A stretch of DNA of 31,563 nucleotides from Prevotellaceae bacterium UBA6417 (GTDB lineage: Bacteria; Bacteroidota; Bacteroidia; Bacteroidales; Bacteroidaceae), in NCBI GenBank assembly GCA_002439755.1, contig DJPH01000022.1, forward strand, positions 1-31,563, read 5' to 3'. Positions 8,226-15,648 of the stretch are shown in pieces; within the stretch, counting starts at the first letter, position 1; every line of letters starts with the position of its first letter. The notes below the pieces were generated by a model. The model was not told the DNA's origin, searched no databases, and saw nothing but the letters and a program-made list of their open reading frames with translations. The position numbers were made by a program, and so were the translations under genes.

Positions 8226-9680
8226 ATGATAACATTTATTATTTCTCTGGTAGCTTTGGTCTTTGGTTACCTTTTGTACGGGCGTTTTGTCGAACGTGTT
8301 TTTGGTCCTGACGATCGCATTACACCGGCTGTAAGCAAGGCCGATGGTGTTGACTATATCGTAATGCCCGGTTGGAAGATTTTCATGATTCAATTTTTAA
8401 ACATTGCCGGTACGGGTCCTATCTTTGGTGCCATTATGGGAGCCAAGTTCGGTCCTGCAGCTTACATTTGGATTGTGTTTGGCTGCATATTTGCAGGTGC
8501 TGTTCACGACTATTTGAGCGGCATGCTTTCATTGCGTAACGGAGGTGCAGGCTTGCCTGAGTTAGTAGGCCGTTATCTGGGAAATACCACTAAGCGAGTG
8601 ATGCTTGTGTTCAGTGTTTTGCTTCTGGTAATGGTGGGTGCCGTGTTTGTATACAGTCCTGCCGAAATCCTTCATAGCATGTGGGGTAGCAAGACTATGT
8701 GGATTATTGTCATATTCGCTTATTATCTTGTTGCCACGCTGTTGCCGATTGATAAGATAATCGGTAAGGTTTATCCTCTTTTTGCTTTTTCCCTGTTGTT
8801 TATGGCAGCAGCGTTGTTGGTATGTCTGTTTGTTAAGATGCCCGATTTGCCCGAAATTTGGGAAGGTATCGGCAACTTGGGCGCAGCAACCCACCCGTCT
8901 GATTTTACAGAACCTTTGTTCCCCTGTCTGTTCATTACCATCGCATGTGGTGCCATTAGTGGTTTCCATGCAACGCAAAGCCCATTGATGGCCAGGTGTA
9001 TGAAAAAGGAAAGAATGGGTCGTCCCATCTTTTATGGAGCGATGATTACAGAGGGTATTGTTGCTTTGATATGGGCCACTGTTTCCATGTTCTTCTTCTA
9101 CGGAAGTCCTGCACCGGGCTATGAGCTGATAGCGGCAGCTAAGGATACCGGATTTTTTACATCGGCGCCGGCTGTCGTTAATATAGTCTGCAATGACTGG
9201 TTAGGTGTGTTAGGTGCCACTTTGGCACTGTTGGGCGTGGTGGCAGCTCCTATAACGAGTGGTGATACGGCTTTCCGTTCAGCGCGTCTTATCATCGCCG
9301 ACTTCCTTCATTTGGAACAGCAATCCATGCGTCGCCGCCTGTATATTTGCATTCCGCTTTTTGCCGTGTCTATAGCTTTGTTGCTTTGGCAGATAGGGAA
9401 CCCCGACGGATTCAATGTCATTTGGCAATATTTCGGTTGGGCCAATCAGACATTGTCAGTATTTACGCTATGGACGTTGACAGTCTATTTGGCACAACAG
9501 AAAAAGCCCTTTGTCATCACCTTGGTGCCGGCCTTGTTCATGACGGTTATCTGCTCCACATTCCTGTTCATATCCAAACAGGCATTCAACTTGGGCGAAA
9601 TGTTTTCCTATGTGATGGGCATTGCCGTGCTTGTTGTGGCCTTGATATGGTTCTTTGTGTGGTATAAGAAGCATGCGTGA
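8226..9680 (+). CDS. cstA: CstA-family transporter (carbon starvation protein A, short form)
   Basis: 484 residues, almost entirely hydrophobic helices. The N-terminal CstA signature is clear: PGWKIFMIQFLNIAGTGPIFGAIMGAKFGPAAYIWIVFG, shown here in part, then GAVHDYLSGMLSLRNGG and LPELVGRYLG. The central GAISGFHATQSPLMARC and the later VAAPITSGDTAFRSARLI segments are also family-typical. The E. coli protein is about 700 residues; this shorter form lacks the long C-terminal part, which from memory is common in Bacteroidetes. Characterised relatives import pyruvate or small peptides across the inner membrane; the substrate here is not known. It is a single gene, between a terminator and promoter upstream and a hairpin downstream. 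Confidence 0.92.
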   Translation: MITFIISLVALVFGYLLYGRFVERVFGPDDRITPAVSKADGVDYIVMPGWKIFMIQFLNIAGTGPIFGAIMGAKFGPAAYIWIVFGCIFAGAVHDYLSGMLSLRNGGAGLPELVGRYLGNTTKRVMLVFSVLLLVMVGAVFVYSPAEILHSMWGSKTMWIIVIFAYYLVATLLPIDKIIGKVYPLFAFSLLFMAAALLVCLFVKMPDLPEIWEGIGNLGAATHPSDFTEPLFPCLFITIACGAISGFHATQSPLMARCMKKERMGRPIFYGAMITEGIVALIWATVSMFFFYGSPAPGYELIAAAKDTGFFTSAPAVVNIVCNDWLGVLGATLALLGVVAAPITSGDTAFRSARLIIADFLHLEQQSMRRRLYICIPLFAVSIALLLWQIGNPDGFNVIWQYFGWANQTLSVFTLWTLTVYLAQQKKPFVITLVPALFMTVICSTFLFISKQAFNLGEMFSYVMGIAVLVVALIWFFVWYKKHA

Positions 9681-9709
9681 AGCATCGCTTCCCTTTCTTG
9701 AAAATATTT

Positions 9710-9736
9710 GCCCGTTGAGCGAAAGTCTTGGCGGGC
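9710..9736 (+). terminator. Intrinsic terminator after cstA
   Basis: Arms 9710-9719 and 9727-9736 form a 10-bp stem containing three G.U pairs, with a 7-nt loop and TTTT directly after it. It starts 30 nt after the cstA stop. The G.U pairs form only in + strand RNA, which supports this orientation. Confidence 0.65.
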
Positions 9737-9919
9737 TTTTCTGTAAAGTTCGTAGGGAGGCTTTATGTTTTTATGGGCGACAAGTTGAATTTCACAGGCT
9801 TTCTTTTCGGCCATTTATGCCGGGGCGAAAAATAATCAGGAAATCCATGCAAGGATTTTCGGATTCACAGTTTACCTAATAGAGAACAGAAATAAGTACA
9901 ATAACAGTTTAATCAAATC

Positions 9920-10498
9920 ATGGATTGTAAAATGAAGATTTCATTGAAAAGCAGTTTTATTGCCTTGGCCGTGTCCATGGCAGTGTTTGGTTTCGTTTCG
10001 TGCGACAATGACAATGAAACGCCCATCGTTCCGGCGCGTTCGGCCAATGATGCCCATGGAACCTATACCGGTGTTGTCTATGCCGGAAAGATCTTTCAGG
10101 ATACAGTAAAAGTAACAGTTGACAGTGTGAGCAAAACGGTGCAGATGCCCCGATTCCCAGTGAAAGCCATCGTCGAGGCCCTTGTAGATTCGTCTTTGCA
10201 GGCCGAAGCTCTCAAATCGGCCACAGAATGTTCCATCAGGATGGCTTATACCGGTACGGTGAGCAGTGACATCGCGAGTTTGAAGCTTGGTGCGCAAGTT
10301 GCCGATTTTGACATGACTGTCAATAACGAGAAGAAGAGCGTAAAGGTGTTTTTCGGCGCCAAAGGCGAGTGCTTGTATAATAATACATTTAGAATCTTGA
10401 ATGTAGCATTGACTGCCGATAGCATCCAAGTCAACGGTGAAACCGAAAAGTCGGTGAAGCCTATCCAATATACCTTCTTGCAAACTAAAAAGAAATAG
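9920..10498 (+). CDS. Small lipoprotein, DUF4840-like
   Basis: 192 residues with a lipoprotein signal ending FGFVSC (Cys28) followed by DNDNETP. An acidic stretch after the lipidated cysteine is the Bacteroidetes signal for export to the cell surface. The rest is a beta-rich domain beginning HGTYTGVVYAGKIFQDTVKVTVDSV. It reminds me of the DUF4840 family of Bacteroides lipoproteins, but this is from memory and no catalytic motif is visible. ATG at 9920 or at 9932 (MKISLK) could be the start; the second gives a more typical signal peptide. No -7 box was recognised in the 240 bp upstream. It precedes the ECF sigma gene but is separated from it by a hairpin. Confidence 0.7.
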   Translation: MDCKMKISLKSSFIALAVSMAVFGFVSCDNDNETPIVPARSANDAHGTYTGVVYAGKIFQDTVKVTVDSVSKTVQMPRFPVKAIVEALVDSSLQAEALKSATECSIRMAYTGTVSSDIASLKLGAQVADFDMTVNNEKKSVKVFFGAKGECLYNNTFRILNVALTADSIQVNGETEKSVKPIQYTFLQTKKK

Positions 10499-10507
10499 TA
10501 TAGGTCT

Positions 10508-10537
10508 GGCAGTCATCGTTTCCAAACGGTGACTGCC
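10508..10537 (+). terminator. Hairpin after the small lipoprotein gene
   Basis: Arms starting GGCAGTCA (10508) and ending TGACTGCC (10537) continue inward through complementary bases to a tight loop, giving about 13 bp. The stem begins 9 nt after the stop codon. There is no immediate T-run, so termination strength is uncertain. Confidence 0.6.
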
Positions 10538-10578
10538 GGATATCTATTGTCTGCTTTTTCCAAAGTTGTTCACCGGGC

Positions 10579-11145
10579 GTGGAAAGCGAAGAATTAGACT
10601 TACGCAATCAAGTGGTAGCGGGTGACGAGAGAGCTATGAAAGTTATGTATGACAGATACATCGGCGCTCTTACGTCCGTCTGCTTCCGCTATGTGGGCAA
10701 TAACGATGACGTGTGCGACATTTTGCAAGAGAGCTTTGTACAGATATTTACGTCCATTTCGAGTTTTCAATATAAAGGCAAAGGATCGCTCAGGGCTTGG
10801 ATGACGCGCATAGTTGTGAACAAGTCCATTGATTTCCTAAAGCAAACAGCCCGCTTTGGGCACGTAGAAATAGCCGAAACGCTTCCCGATATTCCCGATG
10901 AGGATGCCCCGGACATTGACGAAATACCTATTTCGGTCCTTCACCAGATGATTTGCGAATTGCCTGTGGGCTATCGTACAATATTCAATCTTTATGTGTT
11001 CGAACACTTGACACATGCCGAGATTGCCCGTCGGTTGAACATCGGAGTAAGTTCGTCTGCATCGCAATTCCATCGTGCCAAGCAGGTGCTTGCACAGCGT
11101 ATCAAGACATACCGTAACAATAAACAAACAGCAGGTGCATTATGA
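10579..11145 (+). CDS. ECF-type RNA polymerase sigma factor (sigma-70 family)
   Basis: 188 residues. Region 2 is clear (RAMKVMYDRYIGALTSVCFRYVGN, then DICDILQESF-type sequence read here as DVCDILQESFVQIF), as is region 4 (LPVGYRTIFNLYVFEHLTHAEIARRLNIGVSSSASQFHRAKQVL). Region 3 is absent, as expected for extracytoplasmic-function sigma factors. The frame opens after a TAG at 10501, and GTG at 10579 is the best start; the first in-frame ATG (10636) would cut into region 2. The stop overlaps the start of the next gene in an ATGA, so translation is probably coupled. The neighbour has the features of its membrane-bound regulator. Which promoters it controls is not visible. Confidence 0.93.
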   Translation: MESEELDLRNQVVAGDERAMKVMYDRYIGALTSVCFRYVGNNDDVCDILQESFVQIFTSISSFQYKGKGSLRAWMTRIVVNKSIDFLKQTARFGHVEIAETLPDIPDEDAPDIDEIPISVLHQMICELPVGYRTIFNLYVFEHLTHAEIARRLNIGVSSSASQFHRAKQVLAQRIKTYRNNKQTAGAL

Positions 11146-12296
11146 ATAAAGACTGGATCGACAAATTGAGCAAGCGCATGGACAGCCATCAAATGGCACC
11201 GCCTGAAAGCCTGTGGAGCCGATTGGAACAGAATATAGCCGATCGTCAAAAAGCGATTGACAAGCGTCGTCATCGTTTCTATTACCTGAAATCAGTATGT
11301 GCGGCGGCTGCAGTTATAGCGGTTGTTTCCATAGCCGTATATCGCCTGGCATCTTCAGTACAAGACCAAGTTTCTGCTGCTATTGATACGTTGCCTTATA
11401 AACAACCGCCTGTCGCCCGCCCCCTGATGGCCGGGAATACGAAACCAGTGCCATCTGTGCCAACAGTTCCAACCTTGCGAAAACCAGCGGCCTCCGTTGA
11501 AATTGTCGATACGCTACTTCCCGGAGCGGTGTCGAAAGCCGTTCCGGCAATGCAGCCGAAGGCAAAGGCCCAAGCCGGTAAAAGGCAACCAAAACAGGTA
11601 TCCCGCAAAGTCGGACAGCTGATGGAAAAGAATACAATTCATGATGAAGGAAAAAACATTGCTCCCATTGTAAAGAAGGGACACAGACTTGTGGGAAGCC
11701 TGTATGCATCTTCTTTGGGAACAAGTGCGCAAGCATGCGCGCCAACAGTAGGATACAAGTATCCTTATTATACGGGTATGGTAATGGGAAGCAGGAAAAA
11801 TGTGAAAATGCACCATCAGATGCCTATTCGTGTAGGCCTGTCGCTTTCGTATGCCTTGAATCGGAATTGGGCAATAGAAACAGGAGTTTCTTATTCCTGC
11901 TTGCGCTCAGACTATAACGAAAGAGACTACTTTTATGATCAGACATTGCATTATGTGGGTGTTCCTCTCCGTATAGTGTACAATGTGTGGAGCTACCGTC
12001 GTTTTTCCTTGTATGCGGCCGGTGGCGGAATGCTCGAAAAATGTGTTGCCGGAAAGGCCAAAGAGGGATATGCCGATGGCAAAAGTCCGGAACTACGATA
12101 TTCGTTGGAAGAGAAACGCTGGCAATGGTCGGTCAATGCATCGGTCGGTCTTCAGTATAAATTGGCAAGCTTTGCAGGTATCTATGTAGAACCTGGAGTT
12201 AGTCATTATTTTGATAATGCAAGTTCCTTGTCCAATATATATAAGGATTCGCCCACGCGTTTCAGTCTGCAAATCGGTTTGCGTTTCATGCCTTAA
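11142..12296 (+). CDS. Sigma-linked inner-membrane protein with C-terminal outer-membrane beta-barrel domain
   Basis: 384 residues. Residues 1-49 are a charged cytoplasmic segment (DWIDKLSKRMDSHQMAPPESLWSRLEQN-type pattern). One transmembrane helix follows (about 50-70, SVCAAAAVIAVVSIAVY) with no signal-peptidase site. A Pro/Ala/Lys-rich linker spans about 84-180. Residues 182-384 alternate in the manner of an OmpA/OmpX-like small barrel (IRVGLSLSYALNRNWAIETGVSYS; LHYVGVPLRIVYNVW) and end in an aromatic-containing strand, FSLQIGLRFMP. The coupled ATGA overlap with the ECF sigma gene suggests that the N-terminal part is an anti-sigma domain and that the rest senses the envelope; this is inference. 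From memory, similar sigma/beta-barrel pairs recur in Bacteroidetes. No known anti-sigma family motif (ZAS zinc site) is present. Confidence 0.8.
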   Translation: MNKDWIDKLSKRMDSHQMAPPESLWSRLEQNIADRQKAIDKRRHRFYYLKSVCAAAAVIAVVSIAVYRLASSVQDQVSAAIDTLPYKQPPVARPLMAGNTKPVPSVPTVPTLRKPAASVEIVDTLLPGAVSKAVPAMQPKAKAQAGKRQPKQVSRKVGQLMEKNTIHDEGKNIAPIVKKGHRLVGSLYASSLGTSAQACAPTVGYKYPYYTGMVMGSRKNVKMHHQMPIRVGLSLSYALNRNWAIETGVSYSCLRSDYNERDYFYDQTLHYVGVPLRIVYNVWSYRRFSLYAAGGGMLEKCVAGKAKEGYADGKSPELRYSLEEKRWQWSVNASVGLQYKLASFAGIYVEPGVSHYFDNASSLSNIYKDSPTRFSLQIGLRFMP

Positions 12297-12416
12297 CACT
12301 TGCTCTTCATGACAAGGCATTAGCCAATTATGGGGTTGTATGCAGGAAAAGAGCGTCGAATTGCTCCATAACGGAAAATAGTCCTCCGAAGGAGTGAGTT
12401 CCTAAGATTTAATTTG

Positions 12417-12424
12417 TACTTTTG
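12417..12424 (+). promoter_or_regulatory. Bacteroidetes -7 box (TACTTTTG) for the lipoprotein pair
   Basis: An exact TAnnTTTG match 37 nt upstream of the ATG at 12462. No good -33 TTTG lies at 19-21 nt spacing. Confidence 0.6.
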
Positions 12425-12461
12425 CATGTTCTATTTTTTTAAACACTAAATTAAAGGTATA

Positions 12462-14129
12462 ATGAAACGAACCAAAATGAATTTTTGGCTGAATAGGTCA
12501 GCCATTATTGTTACAGCATTAGGATTGCTCGTGACAATGAATGCATGTAGCGACGATGATAAAGGGTCGGGCGGAGAAGGTCCACAGCCTGGGCATACCC
12601 CACTATCGTCGGTACAGGTAGCACCACGTAATCCATATCTTGCTTCGGAGCATTACAGCATCACTCACTTCAATTCTGCACAGACTGATGCTTTTCCTTA
12701 TGCCGTAAAAGACGGAGTCTTCACAGTAAACCCAGAAGAATGCCAATCTACATGGAGTGGCCCTGTCAACCTAATGACTCTATCATCCACATCTCCAGAC
12801 TATATGTGGGGAATGAGCAGTGATCGTGTTTCGTATCTTCGGGTGAAGGATGGCAAGTTTGAACGCATTGCAGAGGCTTCACTTCCCGGTGTACAAATGA
12901 AGACCAAAGAACAGCTATTGCAGCTGGCTGCAGATTACTCTTCGCTGAGTGAACTGAAGAATGTTGTTACCGGCATATTAGGACAAATGCCTCAGATGTC
13001 GATGGCAAACGGCAACTATGTGTTGTGCGACAAGGATAACTATGTGTATACCAACGCTGGAAGAAAAATGGCTCGCTATCGCTTGAAGAATGCCTCAAAG
13101 CCAGAGGAAGGCATCATACTGGATAGTCAGATAGACCTTTCTTCCAACATATTAAACTCGTATACATTAGTAGGTGCAACCATGTCGTTTGACGGTCATT
13201 TGGTGGTGGCTTCTCAGCGCAACTTGCTCGTACTGGATCGTGGACTCACCACCATAGAAGACAATTATGCTTTGCCCGAGGGACAAATTCTCACCAACTC
13301 CATTACTATGGATGAAAACTCGGTCTACGTGGCAAGCAATAGTGACGTGGCTGGAGGAAAGGGCATCATACAGCGTATCATTTGTAAGAACGGAAAATTC
13401 TCTACTGACCCTGCTGATGGTGCATGGCAGGCTACGTATGATGGCGGTCCACTCGCTCCATGTATCAAACTTGGCTTTGGCACCGGTTCTACACCTACGC
13501 TGATGGGCTTTGGTGATGACGAGGACAAGTTGGTGGTTATCACCGATGGTAGCAAACGCATGAAGATAGCAGCATTCTGGCGTGATGAGATTCCTGCTGA
13601 TGCAAAGGTTGTAGAAAAAGATAACCCAAGACTGGCAGGTTTGTTTAACATTACTTGTGGCCTCCCTGAATCCACTGAGTGGATACAATCTGAGCAGTCG
13701 GTAGTAGTGGCAGGCTATGAAGCTTTTGTTGTGAACAATATTCAGGAAACTTCAGAGAAAGCCGGTGATAAGATTATAGGCGTGCTGGCCATAGGTCCTC
13801 TCTTGGAAAGCTCAAAGGGGGTAGAGTGTGTGCGCTGGAATGTGAAAGAAAACAAGTGGGAAGCACTCTGGACAAGAGCAGATATCAGTTCTGTAAGCAT
13901 GATTCCTGCAGTGAGCACAGCATCCGAGATGGTGTTTGTGAACGGATGGTATAATAACAGTGGCTGGGAGATAACAGGTCTCGACTGGACTACTGGTGCT
14001 ACACGTCATCAGGTAAAACTTGGCAAGAGCAATCGTGGAAATGGTGCTTATGCCATTTTGCAGTATTTCCCTAACGGAGACTTATTGTTTAACTCTGTAG
14101 CAGGACCTTTCCGCGCCACCCTAAAATAA
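12462..14129 (+). CDS. Surface lipoprotein of unknown function, beta-propeller-like
   Basis: 555 residues. The signal peptide ends VTMNAC (Cys29) and is followed by SDDDKGSGGEG, a strong surface-export signal for Bacteroidetes lipoproteins. The mature part is built of short beta segments of the type GNYVLCDKDNYVYTNAGRKMARYRL, MSFDGHLVVASQRNLLVLDRG and ITMDENSVYVASN, spaced much like blades of a propeller that reports recorded values, but I do not recognise the family. Start at 12462 (MKRTKMNFW); an internal ATG at 12477 is possible. It is 14 nt upstream of the DUF1254/DUF1214 gene, and both are lipoproteins, so they probably work as one unit. Compared with its neighbours the gene uses GCC and GCCGG-type strings sparingly, which hints at a separate origin. 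Confidence 0.75.
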   Translation: MKRTKMNFWLNRSAIIVTALGLLVTMNACSDDDKGSGGEGPQPGHTPLSSVQVAPRNPYLASEHYSITHFNSAQTDAFPYAVKDGVFTVNPEECQSTWSGPVNLMTLSSTSPDYMWGMSSDRVSYLRVKDGKFERIAEASLPGVQMKTKEQLLQLAADYSSLSELKNVVTGILGQMPQMSMANGNYVLCDKDNYVYTNAGRKMARYRLKNASKPEEGIILDSQIDLSSNILNSYTLVGATMSFDGHLVVASQRNLLVLDRGLTTIEDNYALPEGQILTNSITMDENSVYVASNSDVAGGKGIIQRIICKNGKFSTDPADGAWQATYDGGPLAPCIKLGFGTGSTPTLMGFGDDEDKLVVITDGSKRMKIAAFWRDEIPADAKVVEKDNPRLAGLFNITCGLPESTEWIQSEQSVVVAGYEAFVVNNIQETSEKAGDKIIGVLAIGPLLESSKGVECVRWNVKENKWEALWTRADISSVSMIPAVSTASEMVFVNGWYNNSGWEITGLDWTTGATRHQVKLGKSNRGNGAYAILQYFPNGDLLFNSVAGPFRATLK

Positions 14130-14143
14130 GAAGAAAAATATAT

Positions 14144-15511
14144 ATGTGTACAAAGCGACTATACCTTCCTATTCTCGTGGCATTAGGTGTGCTTACAGGA
14201 TGCTCTGATAACGACTCAGTTGATGTTCCTATCTCCGTTACTGAGAATGAGTTGAAAGAGGCTGTCTATTACACCTTTCCACTGATGATTATGGATGCAA
14301 CCGAATCGGTAGAAACAAATACCGAGGCATTTGTGCCGGGCACAGCACGTGCACCGATAAACCAGCTTATTCATGCTGTAAAGATGGCGGATGCATCAAG
14401 CACATCGGTGGTGACACCTAACGTAGATACTTATTACAGTAGACTATGGATAGATATGAATGAGGAACCTATTGTGTTCGAATTTCCTGATGTCAAAGAC
14501 AGGTTCTGCAATGTTCAAGTGCTCGACGCATGGACCAATACAACAAAACTCATCACCGATGGTGGCACTTATGTATTTGCCAAGAAGGGACAGACGGTTT
14601 CCGTACCGTCGGGAGCCACTCTTGTGGAGATGCCAACGACGATGGGATGGTGTATTATACGTATTCTTAATAATGGTGAGGGTGACTACGCTAATGTGAA
14701 GAAGATCCAGGATGCTATGAAGGCTTATCCTCTTTCGGCTTATGGCAATGCTGGATATGTCGCTCCAAAGGGAACCTACGATGCATCGAAGGATGTGAAC
14801 CCTGTGAAGAAATGTATGGCGATGTCGCTTGAAGAGTATTTCGCCAAGGCAAACTCACTCATGGAGAAGAACCCTCCTTTAAGCTTTGACACTGAGATTA
14901 TAAACCGATTGAAGAAACTTGGAGTGGGGCCGGGGCTTAAACTGAAGCAAATAGAGAATGGGGCAGAGATGTTTGCCAACATAAAAGCTTCATTCAAGGC
15001 TGATGCAGTGAAGATTGCTGCAATCAACAAGAAGAGTATAGGAGGAGTTTGGTCGTATTTCAAGGATCCGATAGGCGACTTTGGACAAGCCTATGATTAT
15101 CGTGCTGCTGTAGCGCTGGTGGGACTTGGAGCCAATACCAACGAGGTGGCTATTTATCCTCGTGCCGACTACGATTCCAACAAGGAAGCTCTTCATGGTT
15201 CAAATAGCTATACATTGCATTTCAGTTCACTTCCTCCAGTTAAGGAAGGTGGCTTCTGGTCGATAACAGCCTATGGAGACGATGACTATCTGATTGATAA
15301 CCCTATCAACAGATATAATGTTACTGATCGTAGTGAATACAAACTCAATGCTGACGGAACACTCGATGTCACATTGTCTGCTAGCGCCCCTAAGGATGGC
15401 TCTTACTGGTTGCCTACTGGCGATAAGGGCTTTCATCTTTTCATGCGTATGTATCTGCCCGACTTAAACAAGCTTGATAGTTGGACGCCGCCGACTATTA
15501 CAAAGAAATAA
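14144..15511 (+). CDS. DUF1254/DUF1214 domain lipoprotein
   Basis: 455 residues. The lipoprotein signal ends LTGC (Cys20), followed by SDNDSVD, again acidic. The DUF1254 half is recognised by EAVYYTFPLMIMD, VTPNVDTYYSRLWIDMNEEPIVFEFPDV and VLDAWTN (about residues 35-130). The DUF1214 half is recognised by GFWSITAYGDDDYLIDNPINRY, then SEYKLNADGTLDVTLS and YWLPTGDKGFHLFMRMYLP (about 365-445). Both domains are widespread in secreted bacterial proteins, and no reaction is firmly known to me. It is the second gene of a two-gene operon with the propeller-like lipoprotein, so a surface-exposed complex is plausible. A perfect hairpin follows at 15558. Confidence 0.85.
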   Translation: MCTKRLYLPILVALGVLTGCSDNDSVDVPISVTENELKEAVYYTFPLMIMDATESVETNTEAFVPGTARAPINQLIHAVKMADASSTSVVTPNVDTYYSRLWIDMNEEPIVFEFPDVKDRFCNVQVLDAWTNTTKLITDGGTYVFAKKGQTVSVPSGATLVEMPTTMGWCIIRILNNGEGDYANVKKIQDAMKAYPLSAYGNAGYVAPKGTYDASKDVNPVKKCMAMSLEEYFAKANSLMEKNPPLSFDTEIINRLKKLGVGPGLKLKQIENGAEMFANIKASFKADAVKIAAINKKSIGGVWSYFKDPIGDFGQAYDYRAAVALVGLGANTNEVAIYPRADYDSNKEALHGSNSYTLHFSSLPPVKEGGFWSITAYGDDDYLIDNPINRYNVTDRSEYKLNADGTLDVTLSASAPKDGSYWLPTGDKGFHLFMRMYLPDLNKLDSWTPPTITKK

Positions 15512-15557
15512 GAAAGGATGTAGGCCTTAATCCGTAGCATTATAATTTAATGTCCTT

Positions 15558-15597
15558 ACACGCTCCTGAGCAACTTATTTGTTGCTCAGGAGCGTGT
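15558..15597. terminator. Bidirectional terminator between converging genes
   Basis: A 17-bp perfect stem (arms 15558-15574 and 15581-15597) with a 6-nt AT-rich loop lies between the ends of the DUF1254 gene (+) and recQ (-). It could serve both strands. Confidence 0.8.
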
Positions 15598-15648
15598 CGT
15601 GTCAGAAGAGTCACTTAATAAAGTGTTGCAATAATAAAAGCCGGTTTC

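Noticed and set aside
9655..9879. 74-codon frame in the gap after cstA
   Set aside because: It overlaps the end of cstA, runs across a terminator hairpin, and has no recognisable protein features.
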